NCBI RefSeq assembly: GCF_002982315.1 | Contig: NZ_MWZD01000018.1 | Location: 62,001-126,000, forward strand | Length of the DNA: 64,000 nt | Direction of reading: 5' to 3' | From: Leucobacter massiliensis | GTDB taxonomy: Bacteria; Actinomycetota; Actinomycetes; Actinomycetales; Microbacteriaceae | Shown: positions 8,755 to 18,048 of the stretch, one piece after another | Position numbering within the stretch: position 1 is the stretch's first letter | Layout of the letters: each line of letters begins with the position of its first letter | Notes under the pieces: model-generated | Databases searched by the model: none | Told to the model about the DNA's origin: nothing | What the model saw: only the letters and a program-made list of their open reading frames with translations | Made by a program: the position numbers and the translations under genes

Positions 8755-10076
8755 GCGGCGCGGAGCGGCTCGCGCGCAGCGCCGAGCTGCAGGCCCGCGC
8801 CGCGCGCGTGATCCCCGGCGGGGTCAGCTCCCCGGTGCGCGCCTACGGCTCCGTCGGCGGCACCCCGCGCTTCTTCGTCTCGGGGCGCGGCGCGACCGTC
8901 ACCGACGCCGACGGCAACGACTACGTCGACCTCGTCGCCTCCTGGGGCCCGGCCCTGCTGGGCCACGCCCACCCGGCCGTGGTGGAGGCCGTGCAGGAGG
9001 CAGCGGCGCGCGGCCTCGGCTTCGGAGCCTCGGTGCCCGAGGAGGCCGAGCTGGCCGAGGAGATCATCCGCCGCGTGCCCGAGGTCGAGCGGCTGCGCCT
9101 CGTCTCGACCGGCACCGAGGCGACCATGACCGCGATCCGCCTCGCCCGCGGCGCGACCGGCCGCCCGCTCATCGTGAAGTTCGCCGGGCACTACCACGGC
9201 CACTCCGACGGCCTGCTCGCCGAGGCCGGCTCCGGCCTTGCGACCCTCGCCATGCCGGGCTCGGCGGGCGTCACCGCGGAGACGGCGGCGCAGACCCTCG
9301 TGCTGCCCTACAACGACCGTGCCGCGCTCGCCGCCGCCTTCGCTGAGCACGGCGAGCGCATCGCGGCCGTGATCGCCGAGGCCGCGGCCGCGAACATGGG
9401 CGTGCTGCCGCCCGCCACGGGCTTCACCGAGTTCCTGCTCGACACGGCGCACCGCCACGGAGCGCTCGTGATCCTCGACGAGGTGCTCACCGGCTTCCGC
9501 GCCGGCCCCTCGGGATACTGGGGCATCGAGCAGGCGCGGGTGCCCTCGGGCGAGCGCCCCGACCTCTTCACCTTCGGCAAGGTGGTGGGCGGCGGCCTGC
9601 CGCTCGCCGCGCTCGGCGGCCGGGCCGAGCTGATGGAGCTGCTGGCGCCGCTCGGCCCGGTGTACCAGGCGGGCACGCTCTCGGGCAATCCGCTCGCGGT
9701 CGCCGCGGGGCTCACGACGCTGCGGCACGCTGACGTGGCGGCCTACCGGGCGCTCGGGCGCGCGGCCGACGCCGTGGCCGCCGAGGTGACCGCGGCGCTC
9801 GAGGCGGCCGGGGTGCCGCACCGGGTGCAGCGGGCGGGCACGCTCTTCAGCGTGCTCTTCGGCGCCTTCGAGGAGGCGCCGCTCGACTACGCGACGGTGC
9901 AGATGCAGCGGACGGATCAGCACCGCGCCTTCTTCCACGCAATGCTGGAGGGCGGGATCAACCTGCCGCCGAGCGCCTTCGAGGCGTGGTTCGTCACCGC
10001 CGCGCACGACGACGCCGCCCTCGAACGCATCGCGGCGGCCCTCCCGGCCGCCGCCGGCGCCGCCGCCCGCCTCTGA
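8751..10076 (+). CDS. hemL: Glutamate-1-semialdehyde 2,1-aminomutase
   Basis: PLP-dependent class III aminotransferase that turns glutamate-1-semialdehyde, the HemA product, into 5-aminolevulinate. 441 residues with [12 protein letters not shown] near 21-32, the PLP aspartate in [12 protein letters not shown] (Asp243) and the Schiff-base lysine in [12 protein letters not shown] (Lys277). ATG at 8751 overlaps the hemB stop (ATGA). It closes the operon, so the enzyme of step two is the last gene, while step one (hemA) is on the opposite strand. I see no convincing terminator in the 64 bp before convergent purQ. Confidence 0.97.
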   Translation: MSGAERLARSAELQARAARVIPGGVSSPVRAYGSVGGTPRFFVSGRGATVTDADGNDYVDLVASWGPALLGHAHPAVVEAVQEAAARGLGFGASVPEEAELAEEIIRRVPEVERLRLVSTGTEATMTAIRLARGATGRPLIVKFAGHYHGHSDGLLAEAGSGLATLAMPGSAGVTAETAAQTLVLPYNDRAALAAAFAEHGERIAAVIAEAAAANMGVLPPATGFTEFLLDTAHRHGALVILDEVLTGFRAGPSGYWGIEQARVPSGERPDLFTFGKVVGGGLPLAALGGRAELMELLAPLGPVYQAGTLSGNPLAVAAGLTTLRHADVAAYRALGRAADAVAAEVTAALEAAGVPHRVQRAGTLFSVLFGAFEEAPLDYATVQMQRTDQHRAFFHAMLEGGINLPPSAFEAWFVTAAHDDAALERIAAALPAAAGAAARL

Positions 10077-10140
10077 GGCGCGGTAGCCCCCGAGCTGCGC
10101 GGGCGGGCGCCGCGGGGAGGGTGCGGGGCGTGCCGGGACG

Positions 10141-10845
10141 CTACACGCGGGCGGTGATGACCGCGAGGGCGGAGCTGAAGATCCGCAGCCCGTCGACGCC
10201 GGAGCGCATGGCCTCGGGCATGTCTGGACCGAAGCCCGGCTCGACAGCGTGCTCGGGGTGCGGCATCAGGCCGACCACATTGCCGCGCTCGTTGGTGAGC
10301 CCGGCGATGTCGTTCAGCGAGCCGTTCGGGTTGACGCCCGCGTAGCGGAAGGCGACGAGGCCCTCGCCCTCGAGCCGCTTCAGCGTCTCGTCGTTCGCGA
10401 TGTAGCCGCCGTCGGCGTTCTTGAGCGGGATCACGATCTCCTCGCCCGGCGCGTACTCGTGCGTCCACGCCGTGTCGGCGTTCTCGACCACGATCCGCTG
10501 ATCGCGGCAGATGAACTGCTGATGCGCGTTGCGGATCAGGCCGCCCGGCAGCAGGTGGGCCTCGACGAGCACCTGGAAGCCGTTGCAGATGCCGAGCACC
10601 GGCATCCCCGAGTTCGCGGCCGCGATGACCTCCGCCATGATCGGCGCGATCGCGGAGATCGCGCCCGGACGCAGGTAGTCCCCGTAGCTGAAGCCGCCGG
10701 GCAGCACGATCGCGTCGACGCCCTGCAGATCGTGGTCGCCGTGCCACAGCGCCACCGGCTCGCCGCCGGCGATGCGGATGGCGCGCTGCGCGTCGCGGTC
10801 GTCGAGGGAGCCGGGAAAGGTGACGACGCCGATGCGAGCGGGCAT
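10141..10845 (-). CDS. purQ: Phosphoribosylformylglycinamidine synthase, glutaminase subunit PurQ
   Basis: Class I glutamine amidotransferase that supplies ammonia to PurL. The 234-residue protein has the nucleophile in VLGICNGFQ (Cys87) and the rest of the triad in LMPHPEH (His196, Glu198). The N-terminal [16 protein letters not shown] and [12 protein letters not shown] blocks are diagnostic. Start ATG shares one base with the purS stop (TGATG), so the pair is translationally coupled. Its expected downstream partner purL is 10 kb away rather than adjacent. Confidence 0.97.
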   Translation of the reverse strand: MPARIGVVTFPGSLDDRDAQRAIRIAGGEPVALWHGDHDLQGVDAIVLPGGFSYGDYLRPGAISAIAPIMAEVIAAANSGMPVLGICNGFQVLVEAHLLPGGLIRNAHQQFICRDQRIVVENADTAWTHEYAPGEEIVIPLKNADGGYIANDETLKRLEGEGLVAFRYAGVNPNGSLNDIAGLTNERGNVVGLMPHPEHAVEPGFGPDMPEAMRSGVDGLRIFSSALAVITARV

Positions 10846-11102
10846 CAGCGCGCCTCGCCGTCGACGGTGATCGACACGACGTCCTCGATCACCGCGTTCG
10901 ACAGGATCTCGTCGGCCATCTGCCGCACCTCGGCGAGCACCGCCTCGGTCACCTCGCCGTCGTAGCCGAACTCGAAGCGCTTGCCGATGCGCACGTTCTC
11001 GAACTTGCCGTGGCCGAGGCGGGCGAGTGCGCCGGTCGTGGCCTTGCCCTGCGGGTCCAGCAGTTCGGCCTTGGGCATGACATCGACGACAATCGTGGGC
11101 AC
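10845..11102 (-). CDS. purS: Phosphoribosylformylglycinamidine synthase subunit PurS
   Basis: Small structural subunit (85 residues) that bridges PurL and PurQ. Typical features are [20 protein letters not shown] at the start, a GFENVRIGK-like block (here KFENVRIGK), and an acidic C-terminus with [12 protein letters not shown] at 11100-11102 is chosen because it begins at the conserved beta strand and has GGAG 9 nt upstream; the longer open frame adds only charged residues. It is coupled to purQ downstream. Confidence 0.95.
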   Translation of the reverse strand: MPTIVVDVMPKAELLDPQGKATTGALARLGHGKFENVRIGKRFEFGYDGEVTEAVLAEVRQMADEILSNAVIEDVVSITVDGEAR

Positions 11103-11173
11103 CCGGGATCTCCGTTTCTCGTGGTGAAAGCTGCCTTCATTCTCGCACACCGTCTCGCGAGGCACGGGCGGGC

Positions 11174-12085
11174 TCAGGCGGCGGTCAGCCGCTCCAGCAG
11201 CTCGGCGTAGCGTGCGCGCGTCTGCGAGACGATCTCCGCGGGCAGCGCGGGCGGTTCGCCGCTCCGATCCCAGTGTGCCGAGAGCCAGTCGCGCACGATC
11301 TGCTTGTCGAAGGAAGCCAGTCGTTCCGCGCGGGGCAGCGCCGTGTCCGCGTACGCGGCGGCATCCCAGTAGCGGGAGGAATCGCTGGTCAGCACCTCGT
11401 CGGCGAGCACCAGCCCGGCCGGGCCCGGGGCGGCAGCGCGCGGATCCCGCCCGAACTCGAACTTGGTGTCCGCCAGGACTACCCCGCGCTGAGCCGCGAG
11501 CTCGCGGGCAGCGGCGAAGATGCGCAGCGAGGTGTCGCGCAGCGCCGTCGCGACCTCCTCGCCGACGAGTTCGACGCTGCGCTCGAAGGTGATGTTCTCG
11601 TCATGCTCGCCGAGCGGCGCCTTGTAGGCGGGGGTGTAGATGGGGGCGTCGAGCAGATCGCCGTCCTCCAGGCCCGCGGGCAGCTCGATGCCGCAGACCG
11701 CCCCCGTGCGCCGGTACTCGGCGAAACCGGAACCCGTGAGCGCGCCGCGCACCACGCACTCGACGGGGAACATCTCCAGCCGTCGCGTGACGGTGGCGCG
11801 ATCCGCCACCTCGGCGGGCACCGGCGGTGCTCCCGAGTCCGCGCCCGCCAGGTGGTTGGGCACGTCGATGCGCGCGAACCACCAGTTCGACAGTTCCGTG
11901 AGCAGTGCGCCCTTGCCGGGGATGGGCGGTTCGAGGACGTGGTCGAATGCGCTCACCCGGTTGCTCGCGACCACGAGCAGGTGTGCGTCGGACCCGTCGG
12001 CGGGAACATAGAGGTCGCGCACCTTGCCGGAGTAGAGGTGATTCCATCCGTCGAGCTGCGGGGGCGTGGGGAGTCGGGTCACCAT
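11174..12085 (-). CDS. purC: Phosphoribosylaminoimidazole-succinocarboxamide synthase
   Basis: Joins CAIR with aspartate using ATP. The 303-residue protein has the family start LYSGKVRDLYVP near 17-28, SNRVSAFDHVLEPPIPGKG, the SAICAR synthetase block NITFERS after LGEHDE, and LADTKFEFGRD. It precedes purS on the same strand with a 71-bp gap, so purC-purS-purQ probably form one transcript. The ATG at 12085 is followed at once by GTG, so either could be the start. The upstream 208 bp is shared with a divergent gene; I see no clear promoter boxes for purC there. Confidence 0.96.
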   Translation of the reverse strand: MVTRLPTPPQLDGWNHLYSGKVRDLYVPADGSDAHLLVVASNRVSAFDHVLEPPIPGKGALLTELSNWWFARIDVPNHLAGADSGAPPVPAEVADRATVTRRLEMFPVECVVRGALTGSGFAEYRRTGAVCGIELPAGLEDGDLLDAPIYTPAYKAPLGEHDENITFERSVELVGEEVATALRDTSLRIFAAARELAAQRGVVLADTKFEFGRDPRAAAPGPAGLVLADEVLTSDSSRYWDAAAYADTALPRAERLASFDKQIVRDWLSAHWDRSGEPPALPAEIVSQTRARYAELLERLTAA

Positions 12086-12293
12086 TCCATTCTTTCACCA
12101 CCCTGGGAGGGAATTTGGCGATTTCTCACCGAGTCGTGGGCGATATGTCGGAGGCGGGGGATACCCTCTGAGATGTGGGCGCGGCACCCGCCGCGGCCTC
12201 GCCGCGTCGCGGCAGCATCGAAGCGGCGGTGACCGAAGGCGGCCGGACGCGCGAAGCGGCCGTGTGCCGCACGGAGTGACACGGAGGAGCACC

Positions 12294-13298
12294 ATGATCC
12301 CCCTGGGACCGGTTGTAGCGCGCACCCGTGTGCGCGCACCGCGCACCGCGGTCTGGGCCTACCTCTCCGAGCCCGGGCTCCGGGCCGAGTGGTGGCCCGG
12401 GACCCGATGGGAGACGGCGGTGGGGGGCGCCGTCTTCGCGGAGCGCTTGAACCTCGGAGTGGCAGCGGACGACGGCGCCTCGGCTGCGGAGACGTCGTCG
12501 GCGCGCGAGTTCGCGGGGTCCGTCGATGTCTGGGTGGAGGGTCACGCCCTCGGCTACACCTGGCGCGCGGAGGGCGAGGAGCGCGGCACCGCCGTGCTCC
12601 TCACGCTCCGCACCCAGGGCCCGCACACCGGGGTCACCGTGACGGAGACCGGCTTCGACGCGCTCGAACGGCCCGCCGAGAGCGCCGCCGCCGCGCAGCG
12701 GGAGTGGCAGGAACTCCTGCAACAGCTCGCCGCGGCCGCGGAGGGCGCCGAGCCGCCGGCCGCTGAGCCGGAAGCGTCGCATCACGGGGCGGAGACGGCG
12801 GCCGAGGCGGAGGCCGAGGCCGTGCCGGAGGCGGCGCCCGGCCAGGACGAGGTGGATGCTGCCGACGGTCACGACGATCAGCCGCCCGGCCCGGCCGCCG
12901 AGGACGACCCGGATGCGGGGATCGTGCCGCTCGTGCTCCCCGGACCGCCCTCCGCGCCCGCGCAGGCGCCGGCCGAGCTCGAGCTCGCACCCGAGCCGGT
13001 CGAGGGCGAGATCGATGAGCCCGCCGGCGCGGAGCTCGCCGAATTCGTCGAGGTGGAGGCGGAGCCGCAGGTGGGCGACCATCTCGAGCTGCCGACGGGG
13101 CCGGTGACTGTGCCCGGGGCCGAAGCGGCCGACCGGGGCGAGGCGCCCGGTCAGGGGGCAGACGGTGCGCTCGTGCACGGCGAGAACGACACGATCGAGG
13201 TCGAGCGCCTCCCGCCCGGGACGAGCACGGACGGCGGCCGGCCGGCAGACGAAGAGCCCCAGGAACCCGACTTCGACACGCTCATCCGCGGACAGTGA
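12294..13298 (+). CDS. SRPBCC/START-like domain protein with long acidic tail
   Basis: The first ~145 of 334 residues look like a polyketide-cyclase/START-type lipid-binding fold: VVARTRVRAPRTAVWAYLSE at the start, then beta-rich segments ending in a VTVTETGFDAL block and a C-terminal helix. The rest is a low-complexity tail rich in Glu, Ala, Pro and Asp, probably disordered. ATG at 12294 has a good ribosome site (ACGGAGGAG) 4-5 nt upstream. Ligand and role are unknown. It sits alone between purC (divergent) and purD (convergent). Confidence 0.7.
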   Translation: MIPLGPVVARTRVRAPRTAVWAYLSEPGLRAEWWPGTRWETAVGGAVFAERLNLGVAADDGASAAETSSAREFAGSVDVWVEGHALGYTWRAEGEERGTAVLLTLRTQGPHTGVTVTETGFDALERPAESAAAAQREWQELLQQLAAAAEGAEPPAAEPEASHHGAETAAEAEAEAVPEAAPGQDEVDAADGHDDQPPGPAAEDDPDAGIVPLVLPGPPSAPAQAPAELELAPEPVEGEIDEPAGAELAEFVEVEAEPQVGDHLELPTGPVTVPGAEAADRGEAPGQGADGALVHGENDTIEVERLPPGTSTDGGRPADEEPQEPDFDTLIRGQ

Positions 13299-13401
13299 GC
13301 TGAGCGTCGCCGCGCGCCCGGGAGCGCGCCCGGGAGGCGAGGCGCGCCGGGCCTGATCCCACCCGCTGCGGTCCTCGCCCCGTCGGAGGGGGATCGTCCC
13401 C

Positions 13402-14664
13402 TCAGGCCACGCGGGCCGCGATGTCGGAGCGGCGCTGACCGCCCTCCAGCCCGATGCGGTCGAGCGCCGCGTAGGCGCGCTCCCGAGCCTGCGCGAAGTC
13501 GGCGCCGCGCGCCACCGCGCCGAGCACCCGCCCGCCGCTCGCGACCCATCCCCCCTCCGCGTTCCGGGACGTCGCCGCGTGCACGAGGTGCACGCCGGGC
13601 ACCTCCGCGGCGCTGTCGAGCCCGCTGAGCTCGCGGCCCGTGCTGACCTCGCCGGGGTAGCCCTCGCTGGCCAGCACGACGATCACCGCGGGCTCCTCCG
13701 AGAACTCGGGTGCCGGCAGCTGCGCGAGGCCCCCGTTCGCTGCCGCGAGCAGGTAGCGGCTCAGCGGAGACGCAAGACGGGCGAGCACCACCTGCGTCTC
13801 GGGGTCGCCGAAGCGGGCGTTGAACTCGATGACGCGCACGCCCCTCGCCGTCACGATGAGGCCGCAGTAGAGCAGCCCGACGAACGGGGTGCCCTCGGCT
13901 TCGAGCCTGCGCACGGTCGGGAGGGCGACCGTGCGGGTGACCTCCTCGACGAAGGCGTCGACGCCTCCCGGCAGCCAGGGCAACGGCGAGTAGGCGCCCA
14001 TGCCGCCCGTGTTCGGCCCCTCGTCGCCGTCGAAGATGCGCTTGTAGTCCTGGGCCGGGCTGAGCGGAAGCACGTCGTGTCCATCGGCGAAGAAGAACAG
14101 CGACACCTCCTGGCCGTCGAGGAACTCCTCGATCAGCACCTCGCCGTGGGGTGCCCAGGTGGCGACGTGGTCGAGCGCGGCGTCCCGGTCCTCGGTCACG
14201 AGCACGCCCTTACCGGCGGCCAGCCCGTCGGCCTTCACCACGTAGGGCGCACCGAATTCGTCGAGCACGGAGCCCGCGTCCTCCGCGGAGGCGACGCGCA
14301 CCGCGCGTCCCGTGGGCACGCCCGCCTCGTCCATCACGCGCTTCGCGAAAGCCTTGGACCCCTCCAGCTGCGCGGCGGCCCGGTCCGGCCCGAACACCGG
14401 CACCCCGGCCGCGCGCAGCGGATCCGCGACGCCGGCGACCAGCGGGGCCTCGGGGCCGACCACCACGAGGTCGAAGCCGCGCTCGCGCACGAAGGCCTCG
14501 ACCGCGGCGGGATCGGTGTACGCGAGAGCGGGGGTCTCGACCCCGCTCGCGGCGATACCCGCGTTGCCGGGGGCGCAGACGATCTCGTGGTCGGCGTTCT
14601 CGGCTTGCAGCGCGAGGACGATGGCGTGTTCGCGGGCACCCGGCCCCAGGACGAGAATCTTCAC
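13402..14664 (-). CDS. purD: Phosphoribosylamine-glycine ligase (GARS)
   Basis: ATP-grasp enzyme making GAR from phosphoribosylamine and glycine. The 420 residues begin [15 protein letters not shown], the glycine-rich loop of the N-domain. They include [14 protein letters not shown] (ATP binding), SLFFFADG, the substrate block [19 protein letters not shown], and [14 protein letters not shown] (metal and phosphate). GTG at 14662-14664 is the start; a TATCCT -10 box lies exactly 6 bp before it, so the mRNA is probably leaderless. Convergent with the gene at 12294. Confidence 0.97.
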   Translation of the reverse strand: MKILVLGPGAREHAIVLALQAENADHEIVCAPGNAGIAASGVETPALAYTDPAAVEAFVRERGFDLVVVGPEAPLVAGVADPLRAAGVPVFGPDRAAAQLEGSKAFAKRVMDEAGVPTGRAVRVASAEDAGSVLDEFGAPYVVKADGLAAGKGVLVTEDRDAALDHVATWAPHGEVLIEEFLDGQEVSLFFFADGHDVLPLSPAQDYKRIFDGDEGPNTGGMGAYSPLPWLPGGVDAFVEEVTRTVALPTVRRLEAEGTPFVGLLYCGLIVTARGVRVIEFNARFGDPETQVVLARLASPLSRYLLAAANGGLAQLPAPEFSEEPAVIVVLASEGYPGEVSTGRELSGLDSAAEVPGVHLVHAATSRNAEGGWVASGGRVLGAVARGADFAQARERAYAALDRIGLEGGQRRSDIAARVA

Positions 14665-14670
14665 CGCTCC

Positions 14671-14676
14671 AGGATA
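14671..14676 (-). promoter_or_regulatory. Putative leaderless -10 box for purD
   Basis: On the minus strand TATCCT is followed by 6 nt (GGAGCG) and then the GTG of purD. Confidence 0.55.
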
Positions 14677-14812
14677 GTGGCGCCGCCGCGGGGCCCGGCC
14701 GCCGGAGCGGCTGGCGTGGCGAGGCGCGGCGAGGCGCGGCGGCCCGGCGGTCGAAGGACCCCGCAGCGGTGGCGGATCCGCGCGGCGCGGCGGCCGGGGA
14801 CCGGCGCGCGGG

Positions 14813-14818
14813 TAGGGT
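14813..14818 (+). promoter_or_regulatory. Putative leaderless -10 box for the sterol-carrier-like gene
   Basis: TAGGGT followed by 7 nt and the ATG at 14826. Together with the purD box it forms a divergent pair of leaderless promoters. Confidence 0.5.
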
Positions 14819-14825
14819 GTGGGTC

Positions 14826-15191
14826 ATGGCGAAGCGGAGGGTTGCCGAGAGCGAGGGGCGGGCGGCCCTTGCGGCGGCCCTCGCCGGGGACGGGTCGCGT
14901 CCGGTGCTGGGCACGGCGGTGCGCTACCTCTTGGAGGAGCTCGCGGCGATCGCACCCGGCAACTCCGTGGAGGTGCGGGTGCCGCCCTTCGGGGCCACGC
15001 AGTGCGTCGCGGGGCCGCGGCACACACGCGGCACGCCGCCCAACGTCGTGGAGACCGACCCCCTCACCTGGGTGGCGCTCGCCACCGGCGGCCTCGACTG
15101 GGACGAGGCGATCGCCGCGTCGAAGATCGTCGCCTCGGGATCCCGCGCCGAGCTGCGGGGACTGCTCCCTCTCATGCGCCCGCCGGCCTGA
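14826..15191 (+). CDS. Sterol-carrier-family (SCP2-like) small protein
   Basis: 121 residues. Actinobacteria often carry a small sterol-carrier-fold protein beside purF/purD, and this matches that pattern: VRYLLEELAAIAPGNSVEVR, PFGATQCVAGPRHTRGTPPN, then PLTWVALATGGLDWDEAIA, resembling the C-terminal SCP2 core. The biochemical role is unknown. The repeated linkage to purine genes suggests a housekeeping function but proves nothing. ATG at 14826 is supported by the TAGGGT box 7 nt upstream. Confidence 0.72.
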   Translation: MAKRRVAESEGRAALAAALAGDGSRPVLGTAVRYLLEELAAIAPGNSVEVRVPPFGATQCVAGPRHTRGTPPNVVETDPLTWVALATGGLDWDEAIAASKIVASGSRAELRGLLPLMRPPA

Positions 15192-15235
15192 GGGCGCCGT
15201 CCGATCGCACAGGCTCGGCCTGCGACAATAGAGGT

Positions 15236-15652
15236 ATGACTCAGGAAGACGGGCGGGAGACCAGCGGAGCGGGTGCGGCGCCGCAGGGAGCTGGCGAGGC
15301 GGAGTTCTCCGCGGGCGCTGCGCAGCCCCTGGACCGGGATCCCCGTGAGCCGGGCGAACACCCGCCGGTGGTCGAGAGCGCGCAGCGCGAGGTCACGCTG
15401 CAGCGCTCGGTGCGCTATGGCCGCGTGATCGTCGGGGGTGCGGTGCTCGGCGCCGTGGTCGCGGCGATCGCGGCGCTGTTCTTCCCCGTGGAGGAGGGCG
15501 CCGAGTACACGCTGGGACAGGCCGTGGGCCTCGTCGCGGTCTTCGGCGCCGCGGTCGGACTGGGCCTGGGTGCGGTCTGCGCGCTCCTGCTCGGAACGAT
15601 CGTGCGCCGCCGTCGGGGAAGCGGTGTGGCGATCCAGTCTGACGTGCGATAA
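15236..15652 (+). CDS. Small two-TM membrane protein
   Basis: 138 residues. An N-terminal hydrophilic, Glu/Ala/Gly-rich region of ~70 residues precedes two hydrophobic segments (about 69-89 and 99-124) joined by a short acidic loop, then a basic RRRRG tail. No family recognised; the topology resembles small actinobacterial proteins sometimes found near purF. ATG at 15236 has GACAAT 6 nt upstream, in line with leaderless neighbours, and an AGAGG that could also act as a weak ribosome site. tatA follows after 33 bp. Confidence 0.65.
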   Translation: MTQEDGRETSGAGAAPQGAGEAEFSAGAAQPLDRDPREPGEHPPVVESAQREVTLQRSVRYGRVIVGGAVLGAVVAAIAALFFPVEEGAEYTLGQAVGLVAVFGAAVGLGLGAVCALLLGTIVRRRRGSGVAIQSDVR

Positions 15653-15653
15653 T
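15648..15653 (+). promoter_or_regulatory. Putative -10 box for tatA copy 1
   Basis: GATAAT, preceded by GACGTGC. The same arrangement (GACGTGC then CATAAT) precedes tatA copy 2, so the duplicated unit appears to include its promoter. No clear -35 box. Confidence 0.45.
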
Positions 15654-15685
15654 CGCGTCATTCCCTATTGATCGGAGTCGTGCTC

Positions 15686-15955
15686 ATGCTCGGAAACCTC
15701 AGCGGATGGCACCTGATCGCCATCCTCTTCGTCATCCTCCTGCTGTTCGGCGCCCCGAAGCTTCCGGGTCTGGCGAAGAGCCTGGGCCAGTCGATGCGGA
15801 TCCTGAAGAAGGAGGTCCGCAGCGACGCTGACGATCGGCCTGCGGCCGCTCCCGAAGCCGAGGAGACGAGGCCCGCGCAGACCAGCGGCGACGTCCCCTC
15901 GGCGCCCGCGAGCCCGGGGACCGCCCCGGCTGCGCCGCGGGCCGACGTGCCATAA
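15686..15955 (+). CDS. tatA: Sec-independent translocase TatA, copy 1
   Basis: Pore-forming subunit of the twin-arginine translocase. 89 residues: a single TM helix (about 8-22), the FG hinge in LLFGAPKLPGLAK, an amphipathic helix SLGQSMRILKKEVRSDAD, then an Ala/Pro/Glu-rich disordered tail. ATG at 15686 is preferred over in-frame GTG 15680 and TTG 15668 because GGAG ends 8 nt before it and the second copy has the same layout. The stop codon lies within the promoter of copy 2. Confidence 0.9.
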   Translation: MLGNLSGWHLIAILFVILLLFGAPKLPGLAKSLGQSMRILKKEVRSDADDRPAAAPEAEETRPAQTSGDVPSAPASPGTAPAAPRADVP

Positions 15956-15956
15956 T
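15951..15956 (+). promoter_or_regulatory. Putative -10 box for tatA copy 2
   Basis: CATAAT overlapping the TAA stop of tatA copy 1, preceded by GACGTGC exactly as upstream of copy 1. Confidence 0.4.
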
Positions 15957-15988
15957 GGGCGGACGCCCACGATCGGAGTCCACACCCC

Positions 15989-16300
15989 ATGATCGGTAAC
16001 CTGTCCGGCCCTACGCTGCTGGTCATCCTGTTCATCGTCCTGCTGCTGTTCGGCGCTCCGAAGCTTCCGGGCCTGGCGAAGAGCCTCGGACAGTCGATGC
16101 GGATCCTGAAGAAGGAGGTCCGCAGCGACGCGGACTCCTCGGAGACCGCCAAGCCGGAGGCCGGACCGGCGGGGACGGGATCCGCGCCGGCTGCACCGCC
16201 CGCGGACAGCGCGCGGCCGGCCGCTCCGGCCGAACCTCCGGCAGCTTCCCGCGGCGGATCCGAGGCCTCGGGGGAGACGCCCGAGAAGCCGCAGGGCTGA
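15989..16300 (+). CDS. tatA: Sec-independent translocase TatA, copy 2 (tandem paralogue)
   Basis: 103 residues and nearly identical to copy 1 over the hinge and amphipathic helix (FGAPKLPGLAKSLGQS followed by MRILKKEVRSDAD). It differs in the periplasmic N-terminus (MIGNLSGPTLLVILFIV) and has a longer low-complexity tail. ATG at 15989 with ATCGGAG upstream. The two genes are so alike at DNA level through the helix that this is a recent duplication or ongoing gene conversion. One copy might act as TatE-like partner; this is inference. A very strong terminator follows. Confidence 0.9.
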   Translation: MIGNLSGPTLLVILFIVLLLFGAPKLPGLAKSLGQSMRILKKEVRSDADSSETAKPEAGPAGTGSAPAAPPADSARPAAPAEPPAASRGGSEASGETPEKPQG

Positions 16301-16323
16301 CGAGCTCCGGAGCGCACCGCGCT

Positions 16324-16364
16324 CGCGAAAGCGCCCCCGACCTCGTGCCGGGGGCGCTTTCGCG
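16324..16364. terminator. Strong hairpin terminator between tatA and purF
   Basis: Perfect 16-bp stem: CGCGAAAGCGCCCCCG at 16324-16339 and its complement at 16349-16364, 9-nt loop. Lies between convergent tatA copy 2 and purF and probably works in both directions. Confidence 0.85.
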
Positions 16365-16436
16365 TGCGGGGGCGGGCTCGCGGGCGGCATGCCGGCCCCG
16401 CTGTGCCCCGCCCGGCAGGGGCGGAGCCGGCGCAGC

Positions 16437-17897
16437 TCAGCTCTCCTGCGTCTCCTCGACGAAGCTCAGGTACTCCTCGCTCACATTCCCGGCGATGTAC
16501 TCGCCCGTGAAGCAGCTCTGCTCCAGCTCGGTGACGTGATCCTGGCCGGCGAGGATCGCCCGGTTCATGCCCTCCACGCTCATGTAGATGAGCCGGTCGG
16601 CGCCGAGCTCCTCGGCGATCTCCTCAGAGCTGCGCCCGTGGGCGATGAGCTCGCGGCGCGAGGGCATGTTGATGCCGTAGACGTGCGGAAAGATCACCGG
16701 CGGCGCCGCGGAGGCGAAGACGACCGACTTGGCGCCGGCAGCCCGCGCCATCTCGACGATCTCGCGCGAGGTGGTGCCGCGCACGATCGAGTCGTCCACG
16801 ATGAGCACGTTCTTGCCCTTGAACTCGACGCTCATGGCGTTGAGCTTCTGTCGCACGCTCTTCTTGCGCACCGCCTGCCCGGGCATGATGAAGGTGCGGC
16901 CGACATAGCGGTTCTTGAAGAAGCCCTCGCGGTACTCGATGCCGAGCTTCTGCGCCACCTGCATGGCGCTCGGCCGTGCCGAGTCGGGGATCGGCATCAC
17001 CACGTCGATGTCGAGCCCGTCGAGCTGCGCGGCGATCTCCTCGGCGAGCACGTCGCCGAGGCGCAGACGGGCGTCGTAGACGGAGATGCCGTCGAGCACC
17101 GAGTCCGGGCGGGCGAGGTAGATGTACTCGAAGGCGCAGGGCACGAGGCGCGGCTGAGCGGCGCACTGCTGCGAGTACATCCAGCCGTCGGGGGAGATGA
17201 GGATCGCCTCACCGGGTTCGACGTCGCGGACGATCTCGTAGCCGCCGGATTCGAGCACGAGCGACTCGGAGGCCACGACCCACTCGTCCTTCCCGTCCGC
17301 ACCGTCGCGGCGGCCGAGCACGAGCGGGCGGATCCCGTTCGGATCGCGGAAGGCGAGCAGCCCGTAGCCGGCGATGAGGGCGATGGCCGCGTAGGATCCC
17401 TCGACGCGCTCGTGCACGCGCGAGACCGCGGCGAAGACCTGGTCCTTGTCGAGCGAGAGCCCCGTGATCCCGGCCTGCAGCTCGTTGGCGAGCACGTTGA
17501 GGAGCAGTTCCGTGTCCGAGTGGGTGTTGAGGTGCCGGCGGTCGACGTTGTAGAGCTCGGCGGTGAGCTCCCGGGTGTTGGTGAGATTGCCGTTGTGGAC
17601 GAGGATGATGCCGTACGGCGCGCCCACGTAGAAGGGCTGCGCCTCCTCTTCGCGGGTGGCCGATCCGCGGGTCGCGTAGCGCACGTGCCCGAGGCCCACA
17701 TTGCCGCGCAGGCTGCGCATGTCGCGCGTGCGGTAGGCCTCGCGGACCTGGCCCTTGGCCTTCACCATGTGGAAGATGTCGCCCTCGAGCGTGGCGATGC
17801 CCGTGGAATCCTGTCCGCGGTGCTGGAGGAGGAGCAGGCTGTCGTAGACCTGCTGGTTGACGGGCTCCGACGAAACGATCCCCACGATGCCGCACAT
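16437..17897 (-). CDS. purF: Amidophosphoribosyltransferase
   Basis: First committed enzyme of purine synthesis, making phosphoribosylamine from PRPP and glutamine. 486 residues. The sequence begins MCGIVGIV, so the glutaminase nucleophile is Cys2 with no propeptide. HRGQDSTGIA (26-35), LGHVRYATRGS and VHNGNLTN complete the glutaminase site, and the PRPP loop is VLIVDDSIVRGTTS (364-377). ATG at 17897 with GGGAG about 13 nt upstream. Divergent from purM across 151 bp. Confidence 0.97.
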   Translation of the reverse strand: MCGIVGIVSSEPVNQQVYDSLLLLQHRGQDSTGIATLEGDIFHMVKAKGQVREAYRTRDMRSLRGNVGLGHVRYATRGSATREEEAQPFYVGAPYGIILVHNGNLTNTRELTAELYNVDRRHLNTHSDTELLLNVLANELQAGITGLSLDKDQVFAAVSRVHERVEGSYAAIALIAGYGLLAFRDPNGIRPLVLGRRDGADGKDEWVVASESLVLESGGYEIVRDVEPGEAILISPDGWMYSQQCAAQPRLVPCAFEYIYLARPDSVLDGISVYDARLRLGDVLAEEIAAQLDGLDIDVVMPIPDSARPSAMQVAQKLGIEYREGFFKNRYVGRTFIMPGQAVRKKSVRQKLNAMSVEFKGKNVLIVDDSIVRGTTSREIVEMARAAGAKSVVFASAAPPVIFPHVYGINMPSRRELIAHGRSSEEIAEELGADRLIYMSVEGMNRAILAGQDHVTELEQSCFTGEYIAGNVSEEYLSFVEETQES

Positions 17898-18036
17898 ATC
17901 GGTGGTGTTGCTCCCTGCAAGTTCGAGGCGTCGCTGCTGACGCGCGGCTTCCAGTCTCGCACACGCGGGAGGGAAGCGGGTGTGCGCGGACGCCGAGACG
18001 GGGGTCGCGTCGCGGCATCCGCGAAGCGGCCCCGGC

Positions 18037-18042
18037 TAGACT
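18037..18042 (+). promoter_or_regulatory. Putative leaderless -10 box for purM
   Basis: TAGACT followed by GGGCGG and the GTG at 18049. Confidence 0.6.
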
Positions 18043-18048
18043 GGGCGG

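Noticed and set aside
13312-13335. Tandem 12-mer GCGCGCCCGGGA x2 after the START-like gene as an operator
   Set aside because: Lies downstream of two convergent genes, where only a terminator would be expected; no further support.
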